Notes: generated from the sequence alone by a model not told the origin. Positions 21,350 to 33,794 are shown, counted from the first letter of the stretch. The stretch: DNA of 36,243 nucleotides from Ministeria vibrans ATCC 50519 (GCA_943704425.1 CALSCP010000086.1:1-36243), one strand, 5' to 3'. Made by a program: numbers and translations.

Positions 21350-22358
21350 CTATTCGCCAGTGTAGACGGGCTGACGTTTCTCGCGAAACGACGCGAGACC
21401 CTCGAGACGGTCCTTGGTGGGAATCACCTGGGCATAGCAGAGTTGCTCAATGGCCAGGCCCGACGCCAGATCCGTCTCAATGCCTCGGTTGATGGCCACC
21501 TTGGCCATGCGCGTGGCCACTGGTCCCTTGCGCGCAATCGTCATCGCAAGGTCCTCGGCAACGCCTAGCGCCGTCTCCCCGAGATCCTCATTGGGCACAC
21601 GGTCCACCAGACCGATGGCTTGTGCCTCCTTCACTTGCACCGTGCGCCCCGTGAATGTCATCTCCTTGGCACGCGACAGACCAACCAGTCGCGGCAGTCG
21701 TTGTGTTCCGCCCGCACTGCCGAGAAATCAAAAGAGAGAGAAAAGAAAACCCCCAAAACACATAAATTTGCGTGCTTGCTTGTTTGTGTCTCTGTGCGTG
21801 TGTACATACCCAGGGATGATAGCGAGGTTGGTCTCAGGCAGCGCAAAGCGTGCATTCGAGTCGGCGACGCGCAGATCGCAGGCGATGGCAAGTTCGCACC
21901 CGCCGCCAACGGCAGCGCCCGAGACCACCGCAATGGTGGGCACGGGGAGCTCGGCGAGTTGCGTAAAGGTCGACCTGAGCAGGTGAACAAACTCGGCGAC
22001 CTCGGGCGGGGCCATGGCGGCGCGTTCCTTGAGGTCGGCGCCCGCGCAGAAGACAGAGGCGGAGCTGGAGAGGATCAGCGCTCGAACCGACGGATCAAAG
22101 TGCGCCTGTCGCACCGCAGCCTGCAGCTTGCTCAGGAGCGACGCTGACAATGCATTGCGTGCCTTGGGCCGGTTCAACACGACGTGGAAGACGCCGTGCT
22201 CGTCCAGGCGCTGCTCAACTTCCTGCACACAGTCACTGATCAAGCGTTTTTTTGATCAATTGCCCTCTCTCGCTTACAGTCTCTCCAGACGCTTGGGAGC
22301 TCATTGTTCGTTGGCTAGCAAGGCGCCACACGCCGGCGCGACTAATTCGAGCGAGCAT
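21350..22358 (-). CDS. Mitochondrial enoyl-CoA hydratase, AUH/ECHDC2-type
   Basis: Exons 22358..22278, 22222..21810 and 21716..21350 join in phase to 286 residues (ECHDC2 about 292). The N-terminus [20 protein letters not shown] is Arg-rich and amphipathic without acidic residues, a typical mitochondrial presequence. Crotonase marks are [11 protein letters not shown] (oxyanion hole), [11 protein letters not shown] with the first catalytic Glu, [11 protein letters not shown] with the second catalytic Glu, then [11 protein letters not shown]. The C-terminal [19 protein letters not shown] is diagnostic for the AUH/ECHDC2 branch. AUH hydrates 3-methylglutaconyl-CoA in leucine breakdown; ECHDC2's substrate is less certain, so the reaction is inferred. 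Both catalytic residues are present, so an active enzyme is expected. Introns are 55 and 93 nt. The gene is head-to-head with a small gene 234 bp away. Confidence 0.94.
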
Positions 22359-22592
22359 ATTTAGTCACAAAGAAGTTACAAAGAACTGAATGAATTTATA
22401 TTTTATTCGTGGTTGGTTCATGCAAATGATCAAATGTGAGAGGGTCGCAAAAACGAAATCGAAACATCAATGCGCATGCCAGAGTACTCGCGACTCAGTC
22501 GCGAGCGAGACAGCGAGTATGAATAACGGTGTGAAGGGAGTGAATAGTGATGCTTCATCATTGTAATCTGCATTACTCTTTTTTCGTTTGTC
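22359..22592. promoter_or_regulatory. Divergent promoter region with a 19-bp palindrome
   Basis: This 234-bp region lies between the start codons of the AUH-like gene (-) and a small gene (+). It contains CTCGCGACTCAGTCGCGAG at 22487..22505, two perfect 9-bp inverted arms around one base. That is a candidate site for a dimeric transcription factor. No TATA box is obvious. Confidence 0.5.
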
Positions 22593-22936
22593 ATGTCGCG
22601 GGGACTCCATTATGGAACACTCGACGGAGTCCCTTTAGTGCCCAACACGGTTGCACAGCGGCAAAGTGAACAGATGGTGAGGCAACACAAGGCTCGTTTT
22701 TTCGTGTGTCGTGTTGGGTCGACATCGCGAACTTCCCCCAACGGCTGTTTCGCTCTCACGCTGGCCCAGTGCACTCATTCCCTCTCTCCTGTGCATCCTT
22801 ACAGCGTGCCTGGGCTGGTGATTTCCCGCACCCGGGGGCTGCGTGGAGTGCTGCCCGCATCAAGGCAGACATGGCCGCAACATTTGACAAGCTCAAAGTT
22901 GCTCGCTTGCGTCTTCAAACACACCTCGACGAGTAA
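22593..22936 (+). CDS. Small unknown protein (71 residues, or truncated)
   Basis: Exons 22593..22676 and 22805..22936 join in phase (donor ATG|GTGAGG, acceptor CTTACAG) to give 71 residues. It starts MSRGLHYGTLDGVPL and ends in a charged helix, KLKVARLRLQTHLDE. I do not recognise a family. The proposed TAA overlaps a perfect donor (GA|GTAAGT at 22932..22937), so the reading could instead continue into a further exon. The poly-T run that cuts the SLC4 gene begins 77 bp later, so such an exon may be lost. It shares a divergent promoter with the AUH-like gene. Confidence 0.5.
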
Positions 22937-23012
22937 GTCGTGCTGCTCTTCTGTTGAACTACATCTATCTCTACTCGGTTCTGTCGCTGGTGTACATGGT
23001 GGTGACGGACGT

Positions 23013-23013
<1 letters not shown>

Positions 23014-23043
<30 letters not shown>
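23014..23043. repeat. Poly-T run (30 T)
   Basis: A homopolymer lying between the end of the small plus-strand gene and the last visible exon of the SLC4-like gene. The SLC4 reading cannot be followed past it. Confidence 0.95.
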
Positions 23044-23044
<1 letters not shown>

Positions 23045-23068
23045 GAGAGGATGGTAGAGCTCACGTAC

Positions 23069-23436
23069 GCCAACAATGACCAAGGGCTGTCCGGCAAAAA
23101 GCGCAAAGATACTCCCAGTGACGGCGGTCGAAAGAATCACCTCAACATTGCCATAGTGTCGTTGAGTTTCGTTGGTCAAATACTCACCTGCAAACACATC
23201 CGTGTTAGTCAATCAGAACATTACGCGTCGTCCGTACCAAAGGTGAGGCCAGGAAGGATCGAGGCAAAGAACATAAAGAGAGCGGAAGCGATGATCTTGC
23301 GGTCAAAGCCATCCTTGAAGTCGCTAATATAGAACGGCAGCTTGCGCTTCAGGTCCTTGTAAACACCCTCGAAAATGCGCATCTTCTTCATGTCCTCCCG
23401 AGGGTTTTCCGCGGTATCAAGCTCAGGGTTTGTCAT
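23069..23436 (-). CDS. SLC4/BOR1-family anion transporter, N-terminal exons only
   Basis: Exons 23436..23238 and 23187..23069 join in phase (50-nt intron with a GACTAAC branch site) to 106 residues. The soluble N-terminus leads into DLKRKLPFYISDF, a first membrane span ending ILPGLTFG, then NVEVILSTAVTGSIFALFAG and QPLVIVG. These are the start of the transmembrane domain in bicarbonate/borate transporters (SLC4A11, yeast/plant BOR1), whose members usually have 10-14 spans. Everything after the first two spans is missing: the phase-0 donor (GGC|GTACGT) faces the poly-T run, and no exon with the expected VTGP continuation follows. The short N-terminus looks more BOR1-like than AE1-like. The ATG is preceded by a good acceptor (TTTCAG) 2 bp upstream, so a 5' UTR intron or an earlier exon is possible. 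Confidence 0.83.
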
Positions 23437-24415
23437 ATCTGAAACGATGACAAGAGTCCGGCCACACTACACAAACAAGAAAATTCCGATTCAAAATTTG
23501 ACATGCAGAAAAAAAAAAAGAAAAAAAAAAAGAGCAAATTTTTGGGTCATTCGCGGCGTGGATCCACGACTGGCGCAACGGGGAAGGGTTAGGAAATGGT
23601 TGTACGAGTGCGGTGCGGGCCAGACAGAGCGGAAGACGCGAGAAACTGTTTGGTGTTTGGGAAAGCAAACACTCAAGTGCGTCGGGCGTGTTGCAAGTGG
23701 GGCGCCACGACCCGCTGTGCGCATCACCACTACAAGCAAGCACCATCAAATACCAGGCGTCGCATGGCGCCAAAAATGGGAGGCAGCCAAGCGTAAAGAT
23801 GATCAGTGCAAAAGAGGCAAATCACAGCACACACGACGAGAGGGAAGGCCGCGCACGCTCTCCCGCTGACTCAGAGCAATTCTATCAACTCGCTACTCAC
23901 AACGGAGTGCTCCCCGGAAGCTCCGTCAGGCAAACTTGAAGAAATGCCAAATAATGTTCGGAAACAAGAACCCCCCCCCCGTAAAGCCATTGACACAACT
24001 CCACTCCACACACAAGGGTGCATGAATTCACACCTTGAAACTAACCCCTGTTCTCTATGAACGAACCGAACAAGATGAAAAAGTGAAGTGAAACTCAAGG
24101 TGAGATTACTACTGATAAGAATGTGATTATGAAAGACTTTTTCTACTCACTTTCTACTATCAAAATAAAACGGTTTGCTCATTGATACGAAACATATTGA
24201 CGTACACTCATCTTGTCATCTCGTGGGTCTATCAGTGGGTCTATGGGCTTCTTTCGGGACATTATCGCCTAGATTCTAGAGTGATTCTAGAAGTCTAGGG
24301 CGAAAAGTATCGCTGCTTTGACTTTTGAGTTTGTTTTGACAAATGACATTTCATTAATTCATTTTATTTTTCTTCTACTGCTGCATTTGATCCCACATCG
24401 CTTGATACTACAATC
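23437..24415. promoter_or_regulatory. Intergenic region between SLC4-like and IP3-receptor genes
   Basis: About 980 bp separate the two divergent genes. The region has an A-rich tract (23509..23533), a run of ten C (23971..23980) and, near the IP3-receptor side, a near-palindrome with the direct repeat GATTCTAGA (24266..24302). Several short open frames exist, but none has domain or splice support. Confidence 0.45.
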
Positions 24416-26547
24416 ATGGCTGTGCGATCCAATGCCGTACGCCGAAACTATCATAAAACTTTCCTTTTCATCCCTTATCTTCCCTCTCTGTCTCTCTCTG
24501 TCTCTGTCTCGCTCTCTCTCTCCCTCTTTCCATCCCCTCCCCCTCTCCCTTCCTCCCCTACCCTGCCTATCTATGCACCCTTACGCCGCCTGTCATCTCT
24601 TTGCGCAACTCGCCTCAATTGAAACACACCAACTCAACATTGTCCCCCATCGTAGGTGGAAGAACTGCACGTTGGCGACTCGATCGCGCTCTTCTCTGAG
24701 AGCGGTCGAGGCGAACAAGGTGGCTATATCTTCTCAGCCGAGTAAGATGCGTATCTTTTTTTGAACATACACAAAAAAAAAAAAAAAAAAAAAAAGCGAA
24801 GAAAGAGAAGAAAAAAAAAAAGTATGTCTCCATTTTAAGAAAATCCTTCGCTTGTTTGTGACAGGTCTTTGAACCCAAAGCTCGTGGTGCAGAAGGAGAG
24901 CGGGCCCCAGCCGGCCAAGAACCCGTTGTTCGACAACATTCAAGGTGAGTGCCTCGCGACTCTTTTTTGCCCTTGAGCACTGCCCACAACCAAACCTAAA
25001 CGAGTCGCTCAGATCCCCTTCTCCAATGCCCTCCTCCTTACCACCCAACCCGTTGATCTCGCCCCATCACCGCCCCCGCCCCCCTCGTCTCCCTCCCCCG
25101 TCCACTTGTCGCAGACTCACAGCCCATTCCTAAATACTAATACACCTCTTTACTCTTCCTCGCGCGATGCTAAAAAAAGAACCAATACCAAAAAAAAAAA
25201 AAAAAAAAAAAACATTACGCCCTTGCCGCCTTCGCACTGGTGTATTCTTCGCGTTCTCCCCGTGGTTCTGTCAATTTCTTCAATGGTTACGCCCTTCGCC
25301 TTCGATGTCGCCGCGCAAGCGTCCATAACCGCCGTATTGCGCCGGTTTTTGGTCTGTTTCGTTTTTGGCTGATGATGAAAGCAAAGTTTTACAATCATCG
25401 CTTTGCTCTCTATAGTGTGTACGTTTGAGGTGTTTGTGCCCCAAAAGTATCGACGACATCGTGAGGCGTACAGGAAACGCCTAGAGTTCGATCGAGCAAA
25501 GCAAGATCTGGAGGTATTTCATATCTTGTCAATTCAGTCTTGTGTGTGTTAAAACGGATATTAATTTATTGCTTGATTTTTTTTTGTTGTATGTGTGTGT
25601 GTCACAGACCATGATCGCCATGAAGGCCATGCAAACAGATCAGGTACGTTGCGCATTCTAAAGAAGTTCATTTTCAAACAATTCTCGTTTGCCCGTTGTT
25701 TGTAGCCAAAGTCCCAGCAGCTGTACGAGTCACAGCCGGACGAGATGGAAATGTCTACCTTTGCCAACAGTCGTTCCAAACTCGCGGGACGCGGTGACCG
25801 CTCGGTTATCATGCCAGCGCACAAGGTCACCAACGAGGCGTTGCGCTACAAGGAAGAGCTAGTCGAAATGCTCAAGAACGACGTTCTCTCGCTCGAGGCG
25901 CAAGCTAAACAGGACGACCAGGACAACATTTTCGAGCAGGGCCGTCAGCGTGGCAAGCCCGTTGTCTACGGTCAGATCATTCAGCTGCGCCATACCTTTT
26001 CGAATGCGTTCATCAAGGCGAGCACCAACAAAACATCCGAACTCGAGTACAACAGCATGTCGGTGACGCTCGATCGCAAGAGCGACTCGCGCTGCTACTT
26101 TCGCGTCATGCCCCGCTACAAGGTCCGTGCCGTTGGCGAGTCTGTTCGCATCGGTGATCACATCATCCTCGAATCCACCAAGTTTCGTGGTCAATTCCTT
26201 CACAAGTCCCTTCTTATCTTCAACGACCCCATGAACCTCAACCACATGTGCTTTGAGATCAACCTCAGCACCCAAGCATCCGGCTTCACCCTCGCCTCCC
26301 ACTCCAGCTACAATCGCTCCCGCGGTGACCAACTCCTTGTCAAAGGCGGTGATGTCATTCGTCTCTTTCACAAGGAAGTTGAAGGTTTTCTCGGCGGTGA
26401 CGGTGCCTACAAAACTTTTGTGCATGGAGCGGTAAGAAGATTTTTGATTGTTTCATTTTCTTCAAGTACTCTTCCTAATTCTCTCCTTTTTTTTCTTCTC
26501 CTTTCTCTCTCTGTCTCTTTATCCCTTTTTTCTCTTCTTTCTCTCTC

Positions 26548-26587
<40 letters not shown>

Positions 26588-28641
26588 CTTTTTCTTTTTT
26601 CTCTCCTTTCTCTCTCCCCTTTCACCCTTTCTCTGCCTTTGTTTCTTTTTTCCTCCTTTCTGTATTCAGGTTGCTGACGGTGGTGTCAGTGGCAACGAAG
26701 TCTTTTTGCACTCGCCTAACGACTTCCACGCCAAGAGCAAGTCGCGCGTCGCCTTCAACAATGCTCTCGTCTTCTGGCAGGTTATAGTCAGCGAGGCGTC
26801 CATCCAAGGTACCGACATCTCATGGAACACTCGCATTCGTCTGCGCCACTTCCAGTCCAAGCTTTTCCTTTGCGTCAGCGACGATGGTCGGGTTTCCATG
26901 AAAAAGTCGCCCACCGCCACCGAGTCCGTCTTCCTCTTCTACCCCATGGGTCAGACCTCGACCGACGTGACCGAACGCTCAGACTTGCGCATTCGTCACT
27001 TTGCCACCAAGCTCTACCTGCACGCCAGTCCCACTGGAAGTGACTCCACCGGCGCTCTTTCGGACCGCCCGTTGCTCCGCCACGAAAACGCCACCTATAC
27101 GCGTCTGCTCACCAACAAGGAGATGGTGTACAAAGATGTGTTCGCCGTCACACGCGTAGAGGAATCCGTCATTGCCGATGCCAACTTCATCTTCGGCTTC
27201 CTCCCTATCTTCAACCAGTTCCGCGACCACTACGGCAGCCCCGGCCAGATCCGCACGACTTCCACCAATCCTGTTGAGACCCTCGCTTGTCGTCGACTCC
27301 GCGAACCCCTCGTCGAGGCACTCACGCAACTCGAAGAGTTCCTCGTCGAAGACATTGGTGACGACGGCGTCAAGAAAAAGTCGTCGTCGACCAACAGCAC
27401 CGAGCGGTTGCCCATCGAGTCGCGCCAGGACCTCATGCGCCACTTGGGTGTCCTCGACGTCTTCATTTCCATCATGCACGCGCCCTTTCAACTTGACATC
27501 CGCACACTCGACCAGCTCAACGCCGAGGCTCGCAGCTCCCCTGACAAGTTAGGTGCCTACAAGACATTCGCGCAGGTCGCCAGGTGGGCCAAGAGCGACT
27601 ACATGTTCTACGAGAATGACAACACGCTCAATCCTATTGCGCCCAATGATCCGGCCGAGTTCAAGCCGCTGTGGGATCGCATCTTGCACGTCATGCGAAA
27701 TTGCGTCTCCAACAACAACGTCGGTAGCAAGCTCTTCATCTCGTCCTCGTCGCGCACCCTCGCCGTCCTCCAAATGCTCATCTTCTTCCTCAAGATTGAT
27801 TTTGCTCTTGCCGTCATCAAGGAACTCGTCGACGACAACCGCGAGGTGCTGGAACTTCTCATCGACAACGGCTCGCTCGACTTCTTCTTCTGCATTCAGC
27901 GTCGTCACTTGCGCGAGGCCAAAGCCGACTTTCATTTCCTCGAGATCCTCACCGTCTTCTGCGTTTGCAACGACCTCGCTGTGCGTCGTGGTCAGACCAT
28001 CATCATGGATCGCCTCTTCAACACCATTCAGGGCGAGGCGGGCTCGCTCCAGCCCTACGAACACACCGACGCTGACAGCCGTCTTATCTACGAGATGGTC
28101 TTTCGCGAAGGCATCAACGAGATCACCATTGTACTCAACCCCGAGGCTCCCGGATTCTCCCTTGCCGGCACGCCCCTTGTTGACCTTGCCAAGGGCGCTG
28201 CCGGTGTGGGCAGCGTTGGCAAGAACGAAGACATGGCCAGCCAAATTGAGTACTTCACCTTCCAACTGAAACTCTTCGAGGCACTCTGTCGCGGTCGAAA
28301 CGACAAGGCCATCGAAATTGTGCGACAGCGCTATGTCAACTGGCAGCAGATCGTGTGGATGATGAATCAGGACGATGAGTCCCAGGGTATCCCCGACAAC
28401 CTCCGTGCCATGTACTCGCGTCTCCTTGTCGTTCTCGAAGTGGACGTGGGCGCAAACTACCCCGAGTTTGACCCTCTTCAACCGCGTCTCATCTACGATT
28501 GGAACACCGACGAGTACCCCGCCAAGATTCCCCAGTACGCCCACCTCGGAAACCACACCAAGATCCCCGACAGTGCTCTCAAGAGTCTCCAGTGCAACTA
28601 CTCCATTACCGGCGTTCACTGTCGTTTCTTTGTCGAGGTAA

Positions 28642-28683
<42 letters not shown>

Positions 28684-31600
28684 TTTATTTATTTATTATT
28701 ATAATTATTTTTATTATTATTTAATTTATTTTTGTTCAATTTTAACTCTTTTGTTTTTTATTTCTCGTTTCGTGTGTGTATGTCTGTAGCTGCATGACTT
28801 CTTTTACACCAAGTTTTGTCCGTACTACGAGAAGATCAAGATGGACACAGACTCGCAGGACAACACATCGCGCTTTGTGTTTGTCTTTTCGGTCCTTGAG
28901 ATTATTCGCACGTTTGTCTCGCTCGGCTACTACTACGTGTACAGCACGACGGCGATTGAAGACCAAGCGGGCATGCCCGCCGAAGATGGGCATTTGCTTG
29001 AAGGTCGTTCCAACTGGAAGCCCCTCAAGGAGCTCGTCGCGTCCATTTTCACCGTCTTCGTGCCTATTTCCGAGGCTGAGAAGAAGCGCGAGAAGGAACT
29101 CACGCTGCGCCTGAAGAACGCCAACTCGCGTACCCTTCACGTGCGTGCCGACGTCAAGTACCAGGCATTGCGCATCGTTGAGCTTCTCATTGCTTACCAG
29201 CGTCGTGTCACTCTCATGCGCTACATCATTGACTTCAAGTCCATGTACCTGCGCTCCAAGTATCGCAAGACACTTGACGACGAGCTACATGGTGCTCAAG
29301 ACGCCATCGTCGACAAGAGCGCCGAGCCCATGCCCACCCTTCTGTTGGACACGGTCAAGGCGGAGAGTGCCAGCCGTCGCTCGCGCAATCGCATGAACAC
29401 CGAAGACCGCTACCGTCTGCCGCGTCTCCCTGACCCCAGCCTTGCTGCCAAGTACCTGCTGTCCGCCGAGCGTGGCATTCACGACTACACTGAGTACCTT
29501 GGGTTCTGCTCGCAACGCTTCCAGATTCCCGACATTATGGACGTGCTGCTGGACACGGCCGAAGAGCCCAACTCGGGCAACCTCACTGTGCTCGCGCTCG
29601 ACGTCCTGCGTCGTCACTGCGATCGTCTTGCGACCCTTTTCGACACTGCCACCGCCGTGCAGGTTGCCGTCGCGCCTAGCAGTGTTGCCGTGCGTAATGC
29701 CATACGTCGCAACCGCGTGCACATGCGCAAGCTCGTTGCCACCCAGATCACTCCCGTCGAGGCACAGGATCTCCAGCACATTCTCTCCGAGTTCACTTCG
29801 CTCTGTCTGCTCAATGGCCGTGCTCGCCGCAACTGCCAGGACATCATTGTCAATGGGCATGTGCACACCCAAGTACTTTCGATTCTCTCCAAGCAAATCG
29901 ATCGTGACATGTTAGTGGGCAGCGACGCCATGCTTGATGCCTTCCGCAGCTGTCTGCGCCTTCTGCGTGTCGTCTGCCAGAACAACGCTGGCATCCAAAG
30001 CAAGATTTTTGAGTCGTTGGACTTCCTTCTCGACCCCAGTAGTTGCCAGGCGCCCCACACCCCTGAGCTTATCGATGATCTTTCGCGCACCGTCATGGAA
30101 ATCTTCCGCAACAACACGGTGTTGTCGCTCGACGTGCGCCGCGACCAGATTCAAACTATTGTTTTGATTCTGTCCACTTTCCATCGTCGTCGCTTTGGCG
30201 ACAGTCCTTCGCTGGCTGCCACGAGCGGTCGCAAGCTAGACTCGTCGCTTGCCGCAGGCCTCCTTGACACCATGCTTGCGTTTGTCAAGGTCGACGGTCT
30301 TCCCGTACCGCGCAACCAGAACTACGTCGTACAGTACTTTATGAAGCATGAGGAACTCCTCTTTTTGCTGTATCGCGACGAGTCGGCCTCCACCAACAAC
30401 CAGCAGGCACGCCTGAAAATGCTTCGTGTCGACAAGAATCTCACGAGCAACAAGCTGCCAACCGAGGTGGAGTTCCACGTCAAGCTGGTCGATTTGCTCG
30501 CGACCTGTGTCGAGGGTGAGAATCGCTTTATCGAGTCTATTTGCAAGAAGATCTACTCCATCAAGAGTCTCCTTGTGGTTTTGCTTGATCAGAACACGGC
30601 GATGTGCATCAAGCGTGTCTACTTGCGCTTCCTCCTCACCGTGTACATGTCGCCGAGCAGCGCGCGCGACGATGTCGCCCTACAAAAGTTTGTGCGCAGC
30701 CGTGAAATGGGCGAGCTGATTAGCCGCGTGTGCATTTGCAGCATGCAAGACTATGTGGGTCTTATGCTCGAGGATCTGGTGACGGGACCACTCGAGAGCA
30801 GTCCCGTCGACTCGGACTCGATGTCGCCCAAGGAGGCCATGGCGATGGATCTGCGTGCACTCGTTCAGGACGCGATTTTGCCCTTTATCGAGCTCTACTA
30901 CCGCGCCTACTACACGTCGCTGCGCACCGACAGCAATGGTCGTCGTCGCGATGTCACTGCCGCGTCGCTTCCGCCCCCAATTGAGCTGGTGGACGAGTCG
31001 GGGGCCGCGAACATTAGCAGTGGTCTCGAGGAGTTTGTCGACGAGGTAGACGTGGCCTTGGTCGACCGGATTCTCCTGGAATCGCTACAGTGTCTCAAGA
31101 ACGCCATTGCACGCATCAAGCGACTCAGCGAGGAGTCGGGTATGACAACCGAGCTTGCGCAGGAGGTGAAAACGCTGCGCGCCTGCTACCTCACTCTGTC
31201 GCGTGCCGACTTGAGCCCCGACACGGGTGCGGCTGACTCGAACCTCGAGCACGAGGCGTCACAGTCGGCCTTTGAGGCTGGTGCGTCTCGATCGGCGTAC
31301 GCGCGTGATATCAGTCACGAAGAGGATCTGTTGAAGCTCGAGGCCATGGTCAACGAGGAGCTCAACATGGGCGTAACTATTATGGCTGAGTCGCTGTACA
31401 ACAGCAACCATGAGTTCCATCTGTGTGCCCATGTCAATGACCGCATCCAGAGCAGCAACGAGGACGACACCGACCTGGTCGAGTCGTCGGCGCTCCAGTC
31501 TGTCTTTGGCGAGCGCCTCTTCAAGTCCAAGAAAGCCGTTGGTGACCTCGACTGCCCCTACTTTCCGCACAAGGGCTTTGGCGGTGTCGAGGTGCGCGAC

Positions 31601-33631
31601 ACGCTTCCGCGCGGTGGCGAATTCCAGACGCATGTGCACCTCTTCCTGGACGGCGAGTCTTTTGACGAGGGCAAGCCACCGCTGGGCCAGCTCATTGCGC
31701 CCACCACCAAGATTCGCTGCCAGGTGCTCGTGCGTCAGCTGAGCATTTCGCTGCGTGACATTAACGACCGCAACGCAGACGATCTTGACTGCAAGACACT
31801 CCAACTGATGCGTGGCATTTTGCAGCGTCAACGTTGTGCGCTTCCGCTGCGCAGCACCACCGAAACTTCCATGGGCGAGCCAGAGTGGAATGAAGTGCGC
31901 AACATCCAAGTGGTGCTTGCGCGCAACCAGGCAGCCGACGTCGCCTTGCGCATGTTGTGCTCGTCGCGCGACCGCGTCATTCACGAGTCGCTGCTGCTCC
32001 TTATTGCACTTCTTGAGGGTGGCAACAAGGTGGTACAGGGGTCTGTGCAGCACTACATGGACCGAACGCACGACGACACCTTCCTGCAGCGCATCCGCGA
32101 GGAGCTCCAGAACACGTTTGCCAAGATTCGCGAACGTCGCGATTTCCTCAACAAGATCACGGAGGAGGGCGAGGAGATGGACCGCGCGCAGACAATGAAT
32201 ACTTTGACGCGTCACTCGCTGCGTGGCTCGGTCAAAGACATTGACGATATGCTCAAGGACGACGAATCAATGCATAGCGAGATGCAGGAACACCGTCGCA
32301 AGCAGCAGGAGTCAGAGCGTCTCGAGCAGATCGAGGACAACACCTATTTGCGTTCCATTCTGCGCTTTCTTCAGCTTCTTTGCGAGGGTCACCATCGCCA
32401 GTTGCAGGACTACATGCGCACCCAGTGGGAGAATCCGGCCAGCGTGAACATGGTGCGCGAGACGGTCGCCTGTCTCCACCAAGCGTGCTCGGTCACGAGT
32501 GATTTCCGCGAGTTCGGTCTGCCTAATGCGCTGCAGCTTTTCGAGACCCTCGTTGAGTTTTGTCAAGGCAACCAAGAGAACCAACGTGAGGTGTTTGACG
32601 CTCAGGCGGTAGAGTGCGTCAACTTTATTCTCACGTACAATGCGTTTGAGACGAGTGACGAACTTGAACAGCTGTCGGCGGGCAAGCTGGGTGCGGTCAA
32701 ACTTGTTCTGTCCATGCTCGAGGACAGCAACGAAGCGGCCGACCGTCTCGCCAAGGACCTCATGTCGACGCTCGATCTTCCCGCGCTCTACGACACCATG
32801 AACCGCGCCTACTACTTTGAGCACTTTTTCAAGTGGTTTTCGTCGCGTGACCAAGACGACCTCTTTTCATCTGGCGACGAAATGTCCACGCTGATGCACC
32901 TCGGCTTCAACTCCTACCGCGTCTTTGCGCGCCTCGAGGACATCAACAGCGCTGCGTACGCCGTCGTCATGAAAAACCACATGCTCATCAACGACTTCTC
33001 GCTGTACACGTCGGGGCAGAACCACCCTCAGTTGCATGTGTCGTTTGATGGTGCCGAGACCCGCGCCATTGAGAGCAACACCGACACCCTTGGCAGTGGC
33101 GCAAAGGACAAGGACGGGCTTGAGGATGAGTCTAATGAATTTGGCGGCCGTACCCGTGACGATGCAGTCGAGGACCAGATGGCCCGCTACATGGCACAGT
33201 CCGACAAGTTGATTGCGGAAGCCTTTACTCACAAGTATGGTGTTTTTGTTGTTGCTGTTTTTCATTTGGTGTGCTTTCTTTTTGACTAAAATAATCTTTT
33301 TTTTTTTTTGCGTTAATTCAGAGTGCGACCGGATGAGACTGGTATCAAGAATGACGCGTCGCGCCAGGAGACACGTCTTCGATCGTTCAGGGCCTTCCTC
33401 ATGACCATGAAGAACTCGGGCCAGGTGAACCGTTGGGACACCGAGTACGACCGCTACATCTTCTTCCACCTCAAGAGTGCGTCCATTGAGTTTCTCAGCG
33501 AAAACCGCGAGTTGCAAAAGGCTTACTTCCCACTCCCGTCGCAACCTCTGCCCAACCGTGTGCAAGAATCTCTTCTTTGGTCCGTCGATCGCACTTCGCC
33601 CACTGACAAGATTCGTGATTTCATGAAAAAG
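24416..33631 (+). CDS. IP3-receptor-family protein, cytosolic part only (pore missing)
   Basis: Nine exons join in phase: 24416..24436, 24656..24741, 24865..24944, 25416..25513, 25608..25643, 25706..26431, 26670..28637, 28790..33234 and 33322..33631 (7,770 nt, 2,590 residues). It begins with the suppressor beta-trefoil (LHVGDSIALFSE; later LVKGGDVIRLFHKE), then a MIR beta-trefoil (IRLRHFQSKLFL, LRIRHFATKLYL), RIH solenoids from about residue 500, and an RIH-associated domain near 2190-2290 (RFLQLLCEGHHRQLQDYM). The last exon (IFFHLKSASIEFL … FPLP … DKIRDFMKK) matches the linker just before the first membrane span. IP3 receptors are ER calcium channels, but the six spans and selectivity filter are absent: the exon ends at a phase-0 donor before a 93-T run. 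Exon 1 is tiny (MAVRSNA) and least certain. By-eye comparison suggests most IP3-contact residues are not conserved. Confidence 0.94.
26463..26669 (+). repeat. CT-rich repeat in an IP3-receptor intron
   Basis: Most of the 238-nt intron 6 is CTCTCT with one CTCTATCACTTTTTCT unit, related to the minisatellite in the lipase-like and SLF1-like introns. Here the intron is crossed cleanly, with matching phase on both sides. Confidence 0.75.
28642..28682. repeat. (ATT)n in an IP3-receptor intron
   Basis: A trinucleotide repeat fills the start of intron 7 (28638..28789). The flanking exons continue in phase, so this repeat does not interrupt the gene. Confidence 0.9.
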
Positions 33632-33688
33632 GTACACTCACGAACTTACCATGTGTGCACAATCAACAAGAGCGCGTCTCAAACTGTC

Positions 33689-33794
<106 letters not shown>

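Noticed and set aside
23613-23939. 108-codon plus-strand frame in the SLC4/IP3-receptor intergenic region
   Set aside because: It has no recognisable domain, biased-composition support or splice context, and another frame on the opposite strand is equally open.
27549-28619. 356-codon minus-strand frame inside the IP3-receptor gene
   Set aside because: It is antisense to well-recognised RIH-domain coding sequence. Its Val/Glu/Leu-rich translation is the expected mirror of that exon and it has no splice or start context.
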